Assembly: GCF_003952185.1 (NCBI RefSeq)
Contig: NZ_RXFS01000001.1
Coordinates: forward strand, 558,001 to 622,000
DNA length: 64,000 bases
Direction of reading: 5' to 3'
From: Variovorax sp. 679
Lineage (GTDB): Bacteria; Pseudomonadota; Gammaproteobacteria; Burkholderiales; Burkholderiaceae_C
Part shown: in pieces, positions 1 to 8,665 of the stretch
Position numbering within the stretch: position 1 is the stretch's first letter
Layout of the letters: each line of letters begins with the position of its first letter
The notes under the pieces: model-generated
Told to the model about the DNA's origin: nothing
What the model saw: the letters and a program-made list of their open reading frames with translations, nothing else
The model's database searches: none
Position numbers and translations under genes: made by a program

Positions 1-1
1 G

Positions 2-148
2 CGTTTCATGGCGGTCCGGCAGTTCTGGATGCTGGGGGAGAACGCCGGACGCGTTCCTGTGTGGGGCTCGCAGGCAATGCCTACGAGCGGCCTCCGTCGG
101 CAGCTGACCATGCTCCGCGCCTGGGAGAAGCTGGAACTGCCTCTGTGA
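2..148 (+). CDS. 3' end of an unidentified gene (partial)
   Basis: An open frame enters from the left edge and ends at TGA 146-148, giving a 48-residue C-terminus with several Trp, Met and Leu residues. Third codon positions are mostly G or C, as in real genes of this window. It runs convergent to the porin gene, whose stop lies 10 bp away. The visible part is too short to assign a family. It could be a chance frame, since high-GC DNA has many. Confidence 0.4.
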   Translation, partial: RFMAVRQFWMLGENAGRVPVWGSQAMPTSGLRRQLTMLRAWEKLELPL

Positions 149-158
149 CCGGCGCCTG

Positions 159-1223
159 TCAGAAGTTGTGCGAGATGCCGAACTGCAGGCCCCTCGACCC
201 CGCCCCCGGCACGCCGGCCGGCGACGAATCGCTGACGACATAAGCTGCGTTGCCCCGGTTGCGGATGTACGAGTAGGTGCCGTACAGCGCGGTGCGCTTG
301 CTCAGGTAGTGCACGTAGCCGACGGCGTACTGCGTCGCGTCGTCGCCGTCGAGCCCCGGCCCCGAGCGGTTGGAGCGCGCCACCGAAGCCTTGATCACGC
401 CCGGCCCCACCGGCACGCTCACGCCCAGCAGCGCGTTGACCTGCTTGTCGGTGTCGGCCTTCTGACGGTAGTAGTTGGCGTAGAGCTTCGCCACACCGAA
501 ATCGTAGGTGCCGCCGATGCTGGCCACGCGGTAGTCGGTGGTGCCGACCGGCGTGACGCCGTAGGCCGCCGCCACGTCGATGGTGCCGTTGGCCCAGCCC
601 ACCCGCGCACCGCGGTAGCGCGAACCCTCCTGGCCTTCGGGCAGCGCGTACATCGCCTGTCCATAGAAGCCGCCGAGGCCCTTGGGCAGGAAATAGCCCA
701 CCGAGTTGTCGGCCCGCGCCAGCGTGCGCGCGCCGCCGAGTCCGAAGGGCCAGCCCTCGACGATGTTGGCCGAGCCGCCGACACCCACAGTGCCGAAGGG
801 CGAGAACTGCGAGATGTTCCAGAAGGTGGGCGTGTAGTCGCGCCCGAGCCGAAGCTCACCGTAGCTGTTGTGCGACAGGCTCAGCGTCGAGCGCCGGTGG
901 AAGCCGGTGCCCTGGATCTCGCCGGTGTCGGGCAGCAGCGCCATCTCCAGCCAGAAGCTCGCGGCCAGTCCGCCGCCCAGGTCTTCGGTGCCACGGAATC
1001 CGAGACGGCTCGGGAAGATGTTGCCGCCCTGGTCGAGCGACTTGACCGAAGCTCCGCCGCTCTTCGACCAGGTGACGTTCATGTCCAGCGTGCCGAATAT
1101 CTGCACGCTGGATTGCGCCGTGGCACTCGCGCCGGCCGCGAGGCAGATCGCGCCGGTGAAGGCATGCGGCAGCAAGCCGCGGCGGGCGATGGTGGTTGGG
1201 GGTTTGGTGGTCCTGATCCTCAT
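159..1223 (-). CDS. Gram-negative trimeric porin (OmpC/Omp32-like)
   Basis: Outer-membrane general porin of 354 residues, allowing passive diffusion of small, probably anionic, solutes. The ATG at 1223 is preceded by AGGAGA at good spacing and begins a signal peptide ending near ATAQS; a longer in-frame reading to 1361 has no such support. The mature start SSVQIFGTLDMNVT, repeated Gly/aromatic beta-strands and C-terminal Phe (GISHNF), the signal for BAM-dependent insertion, are typical of betaproteobacterial porins. It is the last gene of the catabolic operon, directly after a Bug binding protein, so it probably admits the same substrate. Confidence 0.9.
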   Translation of the reverse strand: MRIRTTKPPTTIARRGLLPHAFTGAICLAAGASATAQSSVQIFGTLDMNVTWSKSGGASVKSLDQGGNIFPSRLGFRGTEDLGGGLAASFWLEMALLPDTGEIQGTGFHRRSTLSLSHNSYGELRLGRDYTPTFWNISQFSPFGTVGVGGSANIVEGWPFGLGGARTLARADNSVGYFLPKGLGGFYGQAMYALPEGQEGSRYRGARVGWANGTIDVAAAYGVTPVGTTDYRVASIGGTYDFGVAKLYANYYRQKADTDKQVNALLGVSVPVGPGVIKASVARSNRSGPGLDGDDATQYAVGYVHYLSKRTALYGTYSYIRNRGNAAYVVSDSSPAGVPGAGSRGLQFGISHNF

Positions 1224-1367
1224 GCTTGTCTCCTGGTTGTAGAAATCGTTGTAGTTCTGGCGCGTGCGCCGACGCACGGCGCTTGCGCTGCAAGCACCGT
1301 GGCGTGGGAATTCCGGAACGGGAAAGAAGGTGGCGCGGTGCGTGGCCGCGCCCCGGGGCATCGCCCG

Positions 1368-2336
1368 TCAGTCGATGCGGATGTTCTTGGCCTTGATCAG
1401 CCGGCTCATGGCCTGGGCTTCGCGGTCGACAACGGCGGCCGCCTCGGCGGGCGTGCTGCCGATGGGATCGAGGCCCGCGTCACTGAGGAGCCTGCCCATC
1501 TCCGGCGAATGCGTGATGGCGACGATCTCCTTGTTGAGCCTGTCGACGATGGCCTGCGGCGTCTTCGCCGGCACCCAGAAGCCCAGCCAGGTGAACACCT
1601 CGACGCCCGGATAGCTCTCGGAGAGCGTGGGCACGTTGGGCATGGCCGCGCTGCGCTTGCTGCCCGTGTACGCCAGTGCCTTCACGCGCCCCGACTTGAT
1701 GTTGGGCAGCGCCGAGACAGGCGGCTCGAAGCCCAGCTGCACCTGGCCGGCCATGAGGTCCGGCGCGGCGCTCTGCTTGTAGGGCACGTGCAGCAGCTCG
1801 ATGCCGGCGGCCTCCTGGAACAGCTCGAATCCGAGGTGCGAAGTGGTGCCCGAGCCGTACGAAGCGAACGAGATCTTGCCCGGCTCCTTCTTGGCCAGCG
1901 CGACCAGCTCGGGAATGTTCTTCACCGGCACCGCCGCGTTGGCCAGGATGAACGATCCGCCCTTGAGCGCCTGCGTGACCGGCACCAGGTCGTTCTTCGC
2001 GTCGTAAGGCATCTTCGAGAGCAGGAACGGCGTCATGGTGAACGGGTTGCTCGTCGAGAACAGGATGGTGTAGCCGTCGGGCGCGGCCTTGGCGACCGCG
2101 TCTGTACCGATGGAAGCCAGCGCGCCCGGCCTGTTCTCCACCACCACCGGCGTCTGCAGCGCGCGGCTGAGCCGGTCCGCGTAGGCGCGGGCGAAGATGT
2201 CCGAGCCCACACCCACGGGCGTGGGCGTGATGATCTTGATGGGCCGCGAGGGCCAGGGCGAGCCCTGCCCCCAGGCGGGTGCGAACGCGCTGGCCGAGAC
2301 CAGCACGGCGAGCAGCGAGCGAGCGATTCTTTTCAT
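1368..2336 (-). CDS. Bug-family (TctC-like) periplasmic solute-binding protein
   Basis: A 322-residue extracytoplasmic binding protein of the tripartite tricarboxylate transporter family. It has a signal peptide (residues 1-23, cut after AWGQ), then the family hallmark WPSRPIKIITPTPVGVGSDIFAR, in which the loop after beta-1 binds a carboxylate. The length is usual for Bug proteins. No TctA or TctB membrane gene is nearby; Comamonadaceae carry very many such orphan Bug genes. It lies between an unknown enzyme-like gene and the porin in the minus-strand operon, so an organic-acid ligand is inferred; the ligand itself cannot be read from sequence. Confidence 0.92.
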   Translation of the reverse strand: MKRIARSLLAVLVSASAFAPAWGQGSPWPSRPIKIITPTPVGVGSDIFARAYADRLSRALQTPVVVENRPGALASIGTDAVAKAAPDGYTILFSTSNPFTMTPFLLSKMPYDAKNDLVPVTQALKGGSFILANAAVPVKNIPELVALAKKEPGKISFASYGSGTTSHLGFELFQEAAGIELLHVPYKQSAAPDLMAGQVQLGFEPPVSALPNIKSGRVKALAYTGSKRSAAMPNVPTLSESYPGVEVFTWLGFWVPAKTPQAIVDRLNKEIVAITHSPEMGRLLSDAGLDPIGSTPAEAAAVVDREAQAMSRLIKAKNIRID

Positions 2337-2370
2337 GGTTTGTCTCCTGTATCTCTTCTGTGTCTCTTGT

Positions 2371-2394
2371 CCGCGCGCCGCATTCGGCGCGCGG
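2371..2394. repeat. perfect hairpin between two operon genes
   Basis: A 10-bp GC-only stem (2371-2380 with 2385-2394) closed by a 4-nt loop lies in the 91-bp gap between the unknown 396-aa gene and the Bug gene. No T-run follows on either strand, so it is more likely an mRNA-processing or stabilising hairpin, or a leaky attenuator, than a classical terminator. Confidence 0.5.
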
Positions 2395-2427
2395 CGGGCG
2401 GTCTTCTTCCGCAGGCGCCGGCGGCGC

Positions 2428-3618
2428 TCAGGGCAGCGGCGGGTAGGCCGTGCCGTCCAGGCCGGGCACCGGCACCCGCGTGGGGTCGTTGCCGTGCGCC
2501 TGCAGCTGTTCGACGGCGTAGTCGGTGACGCAGCCCGACAGCAGCTGGCGCGGGTCTTCCAGCACCACGCGCAGGCGCGTGTTCAGCGCGCGCCAGTCGT
2601 CCGGGCCGGCGATGGCCGGCATCTCTGCCACCGTTCGCGTGTCCGCGTGGAGCACGGGGCGGACGGTGGAGGAAGGCTCGTAGCGCGGATAGCCGTCGTA
2701 CATCAGCGTGCCGAGTTCGCTCACCGCGCGCGTGTGGGCCCACAGCTGGCGCATCGAGGTCTCGAACGCGCGCATGGCCGTCAAATCCGATGCCGCACCG
2801 GCCGGGAACTCGGCGGCGTGGGGTGCGATGAAGAGCCGGTCGAGCGAGAGCGTGTGGCGCGAGGCGCCGAGGATCATGGCGGCCACCGAATTGGTGGTCC
2901 ACGTCACGCCGGCGGTCGGCCTGCCCTGGCGCCCGATCACCAGCGCCATCGCGCGCGACCAGTCGATGACATGGCGGTCGAGCCAGCCGATCACGCGGTG
3001 ACTGATGTCCATGCCGACCAGGAAGAAGGTGGCGATCATCACCGCGTTCATGGGAACCGTGGCACCGACGGCGGAGCCCGTGCCTTCCAGGTAGTGCTCG
3101 CGCATGTCCGCGGGCGTGAAGAGCTCGGGCCGCTCCAGCACGCGTTCGAGGTAGCGCTCCGTCAGCACGCACGAGTAACGGACCAGTTCAGCGATCTTCT
3201 GCTCGCGCCCGCGGTAGGCCGGCACCGCGATCCGGTCGCGCCACAGCGCCGCCGAGTTGGCCTCTCGCGCCACGCGCGTGGCCGCGACCAGCCGTTCGGC
3301 TTCCTTGCGCCACAGCGGTCCGTCGGGGTCGACCAGCCGCATCTTGAGGATCGACGCCACCGCCGGCCCGTGGTGCGAGATGCCCGCAAGCTCCTTGAAG
3401 CCGCGCGTGGAGAGGCGAAAGCCCTCGACCTCGGGGTCGCGGCCGTTGCCGGGGAACAGCACGATGTCCGCGCTGGTGGCCACGATGAGCGGATCACCCG
3501 CCGTCGCTGCGCCGGTCAACGCGGCGAGGTTCGCGCCGATGCCTTGCGGCCCGCCCGTGTAGGTTTCGAAGAGCCGCAGCAGCTCAGGGCTCTGATGCGA
3601 GGCGGCTGAATGATTCAT
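2428..3618 (-). CDS. conserved hypothetical protein, 396 aa, catabolic operon
   Basis: I do not recognise this family with certainty; it may belong to a domain-of-unknown-function family (DUF5624-like), but I cannot verify that. It has no signal peptide. The N-terminal half is alpha/beta-like (LIVATSADIVLFPGNG at 43-58). The middle has helices with conserved-looking Tyr, His and Trp residues, and a hydrophobic stretch around NAVMIATFFLVGMDISHRVIGWL. The ATG at 3618 overlaps the stop of the EAR-repeat gene as ATGA, which fixes this start over a longer open frame and implies translational coupling. Its partner may therefore be the propeller protein encoded just upstream. Confidence 0.75.
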   Translation of the reverse strand: MNHSAASHQSPELLRLFETYTGGPQGIGANLAALTGAATAGDPLIVATSADIVLFPGNGRDPEVEGFRLSTRGFKELAGISHHGPAVASILKMRLVDPDGPLWRKEAERLVAATRVAREANSAALWRDRIAVPAYRGREQKIAELVRYSCVLTERYLERVLERPELFTPADMREHYLEGTGSAVGATVPMNAVMIATFFLVGMDISHRVIGWLDRHVIDWSRAMALVIGRQGRPTAGVTWTTNSVAAMILGASRHTLSLDRLFIAPHAAEFPAGAASDLTAMRAFETSMRQLWAHTRAVSELGTLMYDGYPRYEPSSTVRPVLHADTRTVAEMPAIAGPDDWRALNTRLRVVLEDPRQLLSGCVTDYAVEQLQAHGNDPTRVPVPGLDGTAYPPLP

Positions 3619-4733
3619 GCTGACTCCTTGTCGGCGGTGAAGTCGAGGCGGTAGACACGGCTCGGCGTGCGGAACCGCACCTCGCCGCTGAGGCTGTTGG
3701 TCACGACCAGGTAGCGCCGGCCCTCCGCCTCGAAAAATGATGCGTCGGTGCCGCCGGAAGTCGGGAACTCGGCGACCGGCTCCATGCGGCCCTTCGTCAT
3801 GCGCAGGATGCTCGACTGCAGCCGCGGAATCGGCGCCTCGCGCGTGCCGTGCAGGAAGTTGACCTGCACCAGCCGGCCGCCATCCGACGTCTCGATCCAG
3901 TCGAACTCGCGGCCGCCCGGTCCGCTGAGCACCTGGTGCTGCACGAAGCGGCCGTCGCTCCAGCGGTAGAGCACGGTGTCGTCGTGCAGACAAGCGAAGG
4001 CAAGCCAGGTGGAAGCTTCGGTCTCGAAGAAGCGGAAAGCCCGCCCGCTCTTGCCTTCCAGCTCCTGGAAGGGCTCGAAGGTGTTGCCGTTCCAGCGCAG
4101 CAGCTGCGAAGGCACGGCGTGGTCAGCATAGGCCAGCAGCTTCTGGCCATCGACCTCGAAGAATGCCCAGTTGTAGCCCCAGCCCGAGCGCACCGTCTGC
4201 AGCTTCTCGAAGCGCTCTCCGTTCCATTCGTAGATGCACGATTCGGCGCCCGGCGCGAGCGGCGTGTCGCCATGGGTCACGCCCTGCGCGAGCGCGAGGA
4301 AATGGCGCTGGCCGATCTCGAAATGGATCCACTGCTTGGCGGCCGATGTGGGGATGCGCTGGAAGACATCAAAGCGGCCGTCCACCAGCTCGAAGATCGT
4401 CGAGTGGGTGTCGAGCGCGTACGGGCCCGAGCCGGTGCGCAGGCTGGCGGCGGCGAGGAAGGCGCGTTCGCCGATGCGGAAGAACTCGGCGTCCTCGCCG
4501 CCCGGCACGGGAAGCCGCGCGTGCTCGACGAAGCGGCCGTCTTCCCAGCGGTAGACGAGCGCTTCCACGTCGCTGTTGCCCAGCGTCATCTGCGCGGGCT
4601 GCCCCGCGATGTCTTCGGCGAGCTGCGGCACCACGAGATAGCGCGTGCCGGCGTGTTCGAAGACCTCCGCGGCGCGCGCGCCGGAGGTGTCCAGTTCCTG
4701 GATGCAGTCCATGGTGGTGTCGGCCATCTTCAT
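3615..4733 (-). CDS. EAR/EPTP-repeat beta-propeller protein
   Basis: A 372-residue protein built almost wholly of seven repeats of about 45-55 residues. Each has the pattern FF..G...L..A followed by ..YRW..GRF...Q, for example FEHAGTRYLVV, VYRWEDGRFVEH, LLRWNGNTFEPFQ and VLYRWSDGRFVQHQ. This is the epilepsy-associated (EAR, also EPTP) repeat known from animal LGI proteins, where seven copies make a seven-bladed propeller. There is no signal peptide, so a cytoplasmic site is inferred. It lies 7 bp after the lactone hydrolase gene and overlaps the next gene by 4 bp, so it is firmly part of the catabolic operon. A lactonase-like or scaffold role is possible but unproven. Confidence 0.8.
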   Translation of the reverse strand: MKMADTTMDCIQELDTSGARAAEVFEHAGTRYLVVPQLAEDIAGQPAQMTLGNSDVEALVYRWEDGRFVEHARLPVPGGEDAEFFRIGERAFLAAASLRTGSGPYALDTHSTIFELVDGRFDVFQRIPTSAAKQWIHFEIGQRHFLALAQGVTHGDTPLAPGAESCIYEWNGERFEKLQTVRSGWGYNWAFFEVDGQKLLAYADHAVPSQLLRWNGNTFEPFQELEGKSGRAFRFFETEASTWLAFACLHDDTVLYRWSDGRFVQHQVLSGPGGREFDWIETSDGGRLVQVNFLHGTREAPIPRLQSSILRMTKGRMEPVAEFPTSGGTDASFFEAEGRRYLVVTNSLSGEVRFRTPSRVYRLDFTADKESA

Positions 4734-4740
4734 GCTTTCT

Positions 4741-5619
4741 TCAGAAGCCGAACAGGCGTGCGGGGTTGTCGGCCAGCACCTTGCGTCGCGCCACCGGGTC
4801 GGGAATCCAGTCGCCCAGCAGGTTCAGCAGCTCGCCGGTGTCGCGCCCGCCCTCCGGAATGTGCGGCCAGTCGCTGCCCCAGATCACGCGGTCGGGCACC
4901 GTCTCGACGATCGCCTGCGCAAGCGGCCGCAGCCGCGCGTAGTTGCCGTCCTTCGCGAGGCGGTACGGCCCCGAGAGCTTGAACCATCCGCGTCCGTCGG
5001 CCACGGCGCGCAGCAGGCGGTCGAAGTCGGCACGGGTGAGGCCGTCGCTCTCCAGCATGTAGCCCATGTGGTCGATCACGAAATCGGATTCGAGATCGGG
5101 CAGCACCGGGATCAGGTCGCGCACGACCCAGCCCGGCGTATAGAACTGCACGTGCCAGCCCAGCGGCCGGATGCGGCGGATGCTGCGCTCGATGTGGGCA
5201 TGCAGCTGCGACGTGGGCAGCTTCTGGCGCAGGAACAGGTCGAGCCGGAGCGCGCGCACGCGGCGCACGTGCATCTCGCGCAGGATCTCGTCGGACACGT
5301 CGTCTTCCACCATCGCGACGCCGCGCGCGCGGTCTCCCGCCGCGTCGAGCGCATCGAGCATGCAGCGGTTGTCGGTGCCGTAGAAGCTGGGCTGCACGAT
5401 CGCGAAGCGCTCGACGCCGAGCACCTCGAGCGCGCTGTGCAGCTGCGCGAGATTGCCGTCGGGCAGCGTGTAGTGCGGGTGATCGACGCGGGGATAGTGC
5501 TCGGCGGGGCCGAAGACGTGCACATGCGCGTCGCATGCGCCGGCGGGAACCTCGAAGGCCGCGCGGGTCAGGGTCTGCGCGTCGCGCATGGGCTTGGAGG
5601 TCAGGATCTCGTGGTTCAT
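4741..5619 (-). CDS. amidohydrolase, LigI-like lactone hydrolase
   Basis: A 292-residue TIM-barrel amidohydrolase of the 2-pyrone-4,6-dicarboxylate hydrolase / D-galactarolactone isomerase type. Key motifs in order: CDAHVHVFGP (HxH), IVQPSFYGTDN, WHVQFYT, IDHMG and IWGSDWPH (catalytic Asp). These match the LigI family closely, so lactone ring opening in the cytoplasm is the likely reaction. The start at 5619 (MNHEIL) is preferred over the longer open frame because conserved sequence begins there; MRDAQ, 30 bp on, is an alternative. It lies between an HpcH-type aldolase and the EAR propeller, which fits a lactone-acid cleavage pathway. Confidence 0.85.
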   Translation of the reverse strand: MNHEILTSKPMRDAQTLTRAAFEVPAGACDAHVHVFGPAEHYPRVDHPHYTLPDGNLAQLHSALEVLGVERFAIVQPSFYGTDNRCMLDALDAAGDRARGVAMVEDDVSDEILREMHVRRVRALRLDLFLRQKLPTSQLHAHIERSIRRIRPLGWHVQFYTPGWVVRDLIPVLPDLESDFVIDHMGYMLESDGLTRADFDRLLRAVADGRGWFKLSGPYRLAKDGNYARLRPLAQAIVETVPDRVIWGSDWPHIPEGGRDTGELLNLLGDWIPDPVARRKVLADNPARLFGF

Positions 5620-5680
5620 GTTCGGGACGAAGGCGGGAGGAAAAAAGGAAAACGAAGAAGTCGGGACAGGAGATGTCCTC

Positions 5681-6544
5681 TCAGGCCACCTGTGCCTCGG
5701 GCTTCTGCGCGGCAACTGCCGCATGGCCGGCCAGCGCATTGCGCACACGCTCCTGCATCGAGGCGAGGAGCACATCGGTGTCGATCCCCGTCATGAGGAA
5801 GGGCGCCGCACCGCGCACCAGCAGCTCGGCATTCAGCGCCGCGTCGGCGATACCGCCGATCGACAGCGGCTTGCCGGCGCGCGCGCAGGCCGCGAGCGCA
5901 TCGTTCAGCGCCTGCTGCACCAGCTGATGGCGGTAATCGCCGGGCACGCCGAGTTCCGCGCTCAGGTCATTGGTGCCGATGCTCACCAGATCCACGCCCG
6001 GCACCCGGGCAATCGCCTCGGCATTGCGGATGCCGAGCGGGCTCTCGATCAGCACGTTCACGACCACGGTGTCGTTGGCGAGCCTGTAGGTCTCGGCCGC
6101 CGGAAGCCGGCGATAGCCGAACTGCGGCAGCACCGCGATGGCCGAGCGATGGCCGTGCGGCGGAAAGCGGCAGGCGGCAGCCAGGTCGGCGGCCTGATCG
6201 GCCGTCTCGACGCGCGGGAAGATAAGGCCGGACGCACCCGCGTCGAGCAGCCGGCCGATGGCGCCGTACTCGCGCTCCGGCACGCGCACCAGCGCCATCA
6301 GGCCGAGGTCGTGCGCGGCGGCGCAGATCGCGCCCGCCGCGTCCAGCGAAATGGTGCTGTGCTCCAGGTCGACCCAGATCGCGTGGTGCCCGCTGGCCTT
6401 TGCCAGTCGGGCGATGTCGGGCGTGCGCGAGATGCGGATGCCGAAGGCCGTCATCGGCTCGCCGCGAGCCAGCGCCTGCATCAGCGGATGGCCCTGGAAA
6501 GGTCGGGGTGCAGGGTGCTCCTGCGGCTTGTCTCTGCTTGTCAT
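5681..6544 (-). CDS. HpcH/HpaI-family class II aldolase
   Basis: A 287-residue metal-dependent aldolase related to 4-hydroxy-2-oxoheptanedioate aldolase, which splits 4-hydroxy-2-oxo acids into pyruvate plus an aldehyde. Conserved active-site positions are visible: WVDLEHS (base His), LVRVPE (substrate Arg), IESPLGIRN (metal Glu) and IGTNDLSAELG (metal Asp). The first gene of the operon, it starts 74 bp from the divergent LysR gene and is probably controlled by it. The exact substrate is uncertain; 2-keto-3-deoxy sugar acids are an alternative. Confidence 0.9.
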   Translation of the reverse strand: MTSRDKPQEHPAPRPFQGHPLMQALARGEPMTAFGIRISRTPDIARLAKASGHHAIWVDLEHSTISLDAAGAICAAAHDLGLMALVRVPEREYGAIGRLLDAGASGLIFPRVETADQAADLAAACRFPPHGHRSAIAVLPQFGYRRLPAAETYRLANDTVVVNVLIESPLGIRNAEAIARVPGVDLVSIGTNDLSAELGVPGDYRHQLVQQALNDALAACARAGKPLSIGGIADAALNAELLVRGAAPFLMTGIDTDVLLASMQERVRNALAGHAAVAAQKPEAQVA

Positions 6545-6618
6545 GCAGGCATCGTAGGCAGGCTGACTTATATTTGGAAATACCGTTTATCTTCGGTTTT
6601 CAATACTCGCTGAATATC
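6545..6618. promoter_or_regulatory. divergent promoter/operator region, aldolase operon and lysR
   Basis: An AT-rich 74-bp gap between divergent genes in otherwise very GC-rich DNA. It contains the inverted repeat TATTTGGAAATA (6571-6582) and ACCG-N8-CGGT around 6582-6597, plausible LysR-type binding half-sites. This layout is typical of LysR regulators that activate the divergent operon and repress themselves. Exact -35/-10 boxes are not convincing. Confidence 0.55.
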
Positions 6619-7545
6619 ATGGAACTGCGCCATCTCCGCTACTTCGTCGCGGTCGCCGAGGAGCTCAACTTCACGCGCGCCGCGCAGCGCCTGCACATCG
6701 CGCAGCCGCCGCTGAGCATCCAGATCCAGGCGCTGGAAGAAGAACTCAAGGTGCGGCTGCTGGAGCGCGACAAGCGGCGCGTGTTCCTCACGCAGGCGGG
6801 CCGGCATTTCCTGGAACGCGCGCGCGGCATCCTGCGCGACGTGGAAGCGGCCAAGGGCGAGGCGCAGAGCGCGGCCTCGGGCGATGTCGGGAGCATCGCG
6901 CTGGGCTACACGGCGTCTTCGATGCTTTCACCTGCGCTGCCGGCGGCCATTCTTCGCTTCCGGCGCCAGCACGCGCGCGTGATCCTGACGCTGAAGGAGA
7001 TGACCTCGCTCGACCAGCTCGATGCGGTGCACGGCCGCGGCCTCGACGTCGCCGTGCTGCGCCGGCCGAACGTGGAGATCCCGACCGGCATCGTGGTCGA
7101 GGAGTGGTACCAGTCGCCGCTGCTGGCCGTCGTGCCGCGCGAGCACAGGCTCGCCGGCAAGCCGCTGCGCATCGCCGACCTGCGCGACGAGCCGCTGGTG
7201 ATGTATCCGCGCAATGCCGGCATCGGCCTCTACTGGAAGGTGCAGGACCTGTGCGCCAAGGCCGGCTTCAGGCCGCGCATGGTGCAGGAAGCGCGCGAGG
7301 CGTCGACCATCGCGGGACTGGTCGCAGCCGGCGTGGGCATCGCGCTGGTGCCGGGCGATACGCGTTGCATCCAGCCGGACGGGGTGCTCTACCAGACGGT
7401 GCTCGACAAGGAGGCCGTGTCGAGCCTCTACCTTGCGCACCGGCAGGACGACCCGAATCCGTACGTGGGCCTGATCCTGAAGGAGCTTCGCGCAGCGTTG
7501 AAGCGCAGGACGGCGCGAAGCAGCGGGAAGCAGCAAGGCACTTAG
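6619..7545 (+). CDS. LysR-family transcriptional regulator
   Basis: A 308-residue regulator. The N-terminal winged helix MELRHLRYFVAVAEELNFTRAAQRLHIAQPPLSIQIQALE (1-40) is a textbook LysR domain, and residues 90-300 form the periplasmic-binding-like effector domain of the CbnR/BenM type. The start at 6619 is chosen because the family always begins with MELRHLRYF; the longer frame back to 6400 runs through the aldolase promoter. It is divergent from the aldolase-hydrolase-Bug-porin operon and is inferred to be its inducer-responsive activator. Confidence 0.93.
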   Translation: MELRHLRYFVAVAEELNFTRAAQRLHIAQPPLSIQIQALEEELKVRLLERDKRRVFLTQAGRHFLERARGILRDVEAAKGEAQSAASGDVGSIALGYTASSMLSPALPAAILRFRRQHARVILTLKEMTSLDQLDAVHGRGLDVAVLRRPNVEIPTGIVVEEWYQSPLLAVVPREHRLAGKPLRIADLRDEPLVMYPRNAGIGLYWKVQDLCAKAGFRPRMVQEAREASTIAGLVAAGVGIALVPGDTRCIQPDGVLYQTVLDKEAVSSLYLAHRQDDPNPYVGLILKELRAALKRRTARSSGKQQGT

Positions 7546-7569
7546 CCTCGCCACCACGCCAGAGTACGG

Positions 7570-8643
7570 TCAGGCGGCTACGCTCTCCGCCCCCGCATCC
7601 GTAAAATCGATCAGCACCTTCATCGCCTTCTGCCTGTCGCTCGCCAGCTCGAAGGCCTGGCGCGCCTGCAGCATCGGGAAGGTGTGCGACACGACCGGGG
7701 AAAGATCGACGCGCCCTTCGTTGATGAGCTTCACCGCCAGTGCGAACTCGGCATGGAAGCGGAACGAGCCGCAGATGCTGAGTTCCTTCGCCACCACCAT
7801 GTTCTGCGGAATGCTCACGTCGCCGCCCAGCCCCAGCTGCACGACCACGCCTCGCGGGCGCATCACCTCCAGGCCGTCGCGCAGTGCGCGCTCGTTGCCG
7901 GAGCATTCGAGCATCACGTCGAAGGTGCCCTTGTCGGCCGAATGGCGAGCCACCCAGGTCTTGTCCTGCGCGACGTTGATGGTGTTGTCTGCGCCCATGG
8001 CGCGCGCGATGGCCAGCGGCTCGTCGACCACGTCGGTGGCGGTGATCTCGGCCGCGCCGTGCGCGCGTGCCGCCGCGATGGCCAGCACGCCGATGGGCCC
8101 GCAGCCCGACACCAGCACGCGCTTGCCCAGCAGCGGACCGGCGCGCGACACGCCGTGCAGCCCCACGGAAAACGGCTCGGCCAGCGCGGCGAGGCGCAGC
8201 GGCACGTGGTCGGCCACCTTCACGCACTGCGTGGCCTCGCACAGCAGCATGTTGCGGAAGGCGCCCTGCACGTGCGGCGTGCGCATCGCGCTGCCGTAGA
8301 AGCGCATGTCGAGGCACTGGTTGGGCAGGCCCTCGAGGCAGAACTTGCAGGCGCCGCAGGGTCGGCTGGGGTTGACGGCCACCTTGTCGCCGATGCGCAC
8401 GCTCTCGACGCCGGGCGCCACCGCCACCACGGTGCCGGCCACCTCGTGGCCCAGCACCATCGGCTCCTTGATGCGCACGGTGCCGAAGCCGCCGTTGTGG
8501 AAGTAGTGCAGGTCGGAGCCGCAGATGCCGCCCATTCCGACCTTCACCAGCACCTGGCCGGGGCCGATCTCGCCGGCATCCTGTTCGTCCAGGCGCAGGT
8601 CGTCGGGGGCGTGGATCACGAGGCACATGCAACGCAGACGCAT
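7570..8643 (-). CDS. idnD: L-idonate 5-dehydrogenase (zinc MDR)
   Basis: A 357-residue medium-chain dehydrogenase that interconverts L-idonate and 5-keto-D-gluconate. Catalytic zinc ligands are in GICGSD and GHE, the structural zinc cluster is CGACKFC...QC (four Cys), and the Rossmann motif GCGPIG comes next. The HYFHNGGFGTVRIKEPMVLGHE segment is characteristic of idonate/sorbitol dehydrogenases. It lies 22 bp after the 2-hydroxyacid dehydrogenase gene, in one minus-strand unit facing gluconate 5-dehydrogenase, which supports the idonate assignment. A sorbitol or xylitol dehydrogenase is the alternative. M6 could be the true start. Confidence 0.85.
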   Translation of the reverse strand: MRLRCMCLVIHAPDDLRLDEQDAGEIGPGQVLVKVGMGGICGSDLHYFHNGGFGTVRIKEPMVLGHEVAGTVVAVAPGVESVRIGDKVAVNPSRPCGACKFCLEGLPNQCLDMRFYGSAMRTPHVQGAFRNMLLCEATQCVKVADHVPLRLAALAEPFSVGLHGVSRAGPLLGKRVLVSGCGPIGVLAIAAARAHGAAEITATDVVDEPLAIARAMGADNTINVAQDKTWVARHSADKGTFDVMLECSGNERALRDGLEVMRPRGVVVQLGLGGDVSIPQNMVVAKELSICGSFRFHAEFALAVKLINEGRVDLSPVVSHTFPMLQARQAFELASDRQKAMKVLIDFTDAGAESVAA

Positions 8644-8665
8644 GATGGTTCTTTCTGCTTCAGGT

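Noticed and set aside
168..2528. 786-codon open frame on the plus strand opposite the porin and Bug genes
   Set aside because: The composition (Arg, His, Ala, Gly) is that of an antisense shadow, and both opposite-strand genes have clear family matches and ribosome sites.
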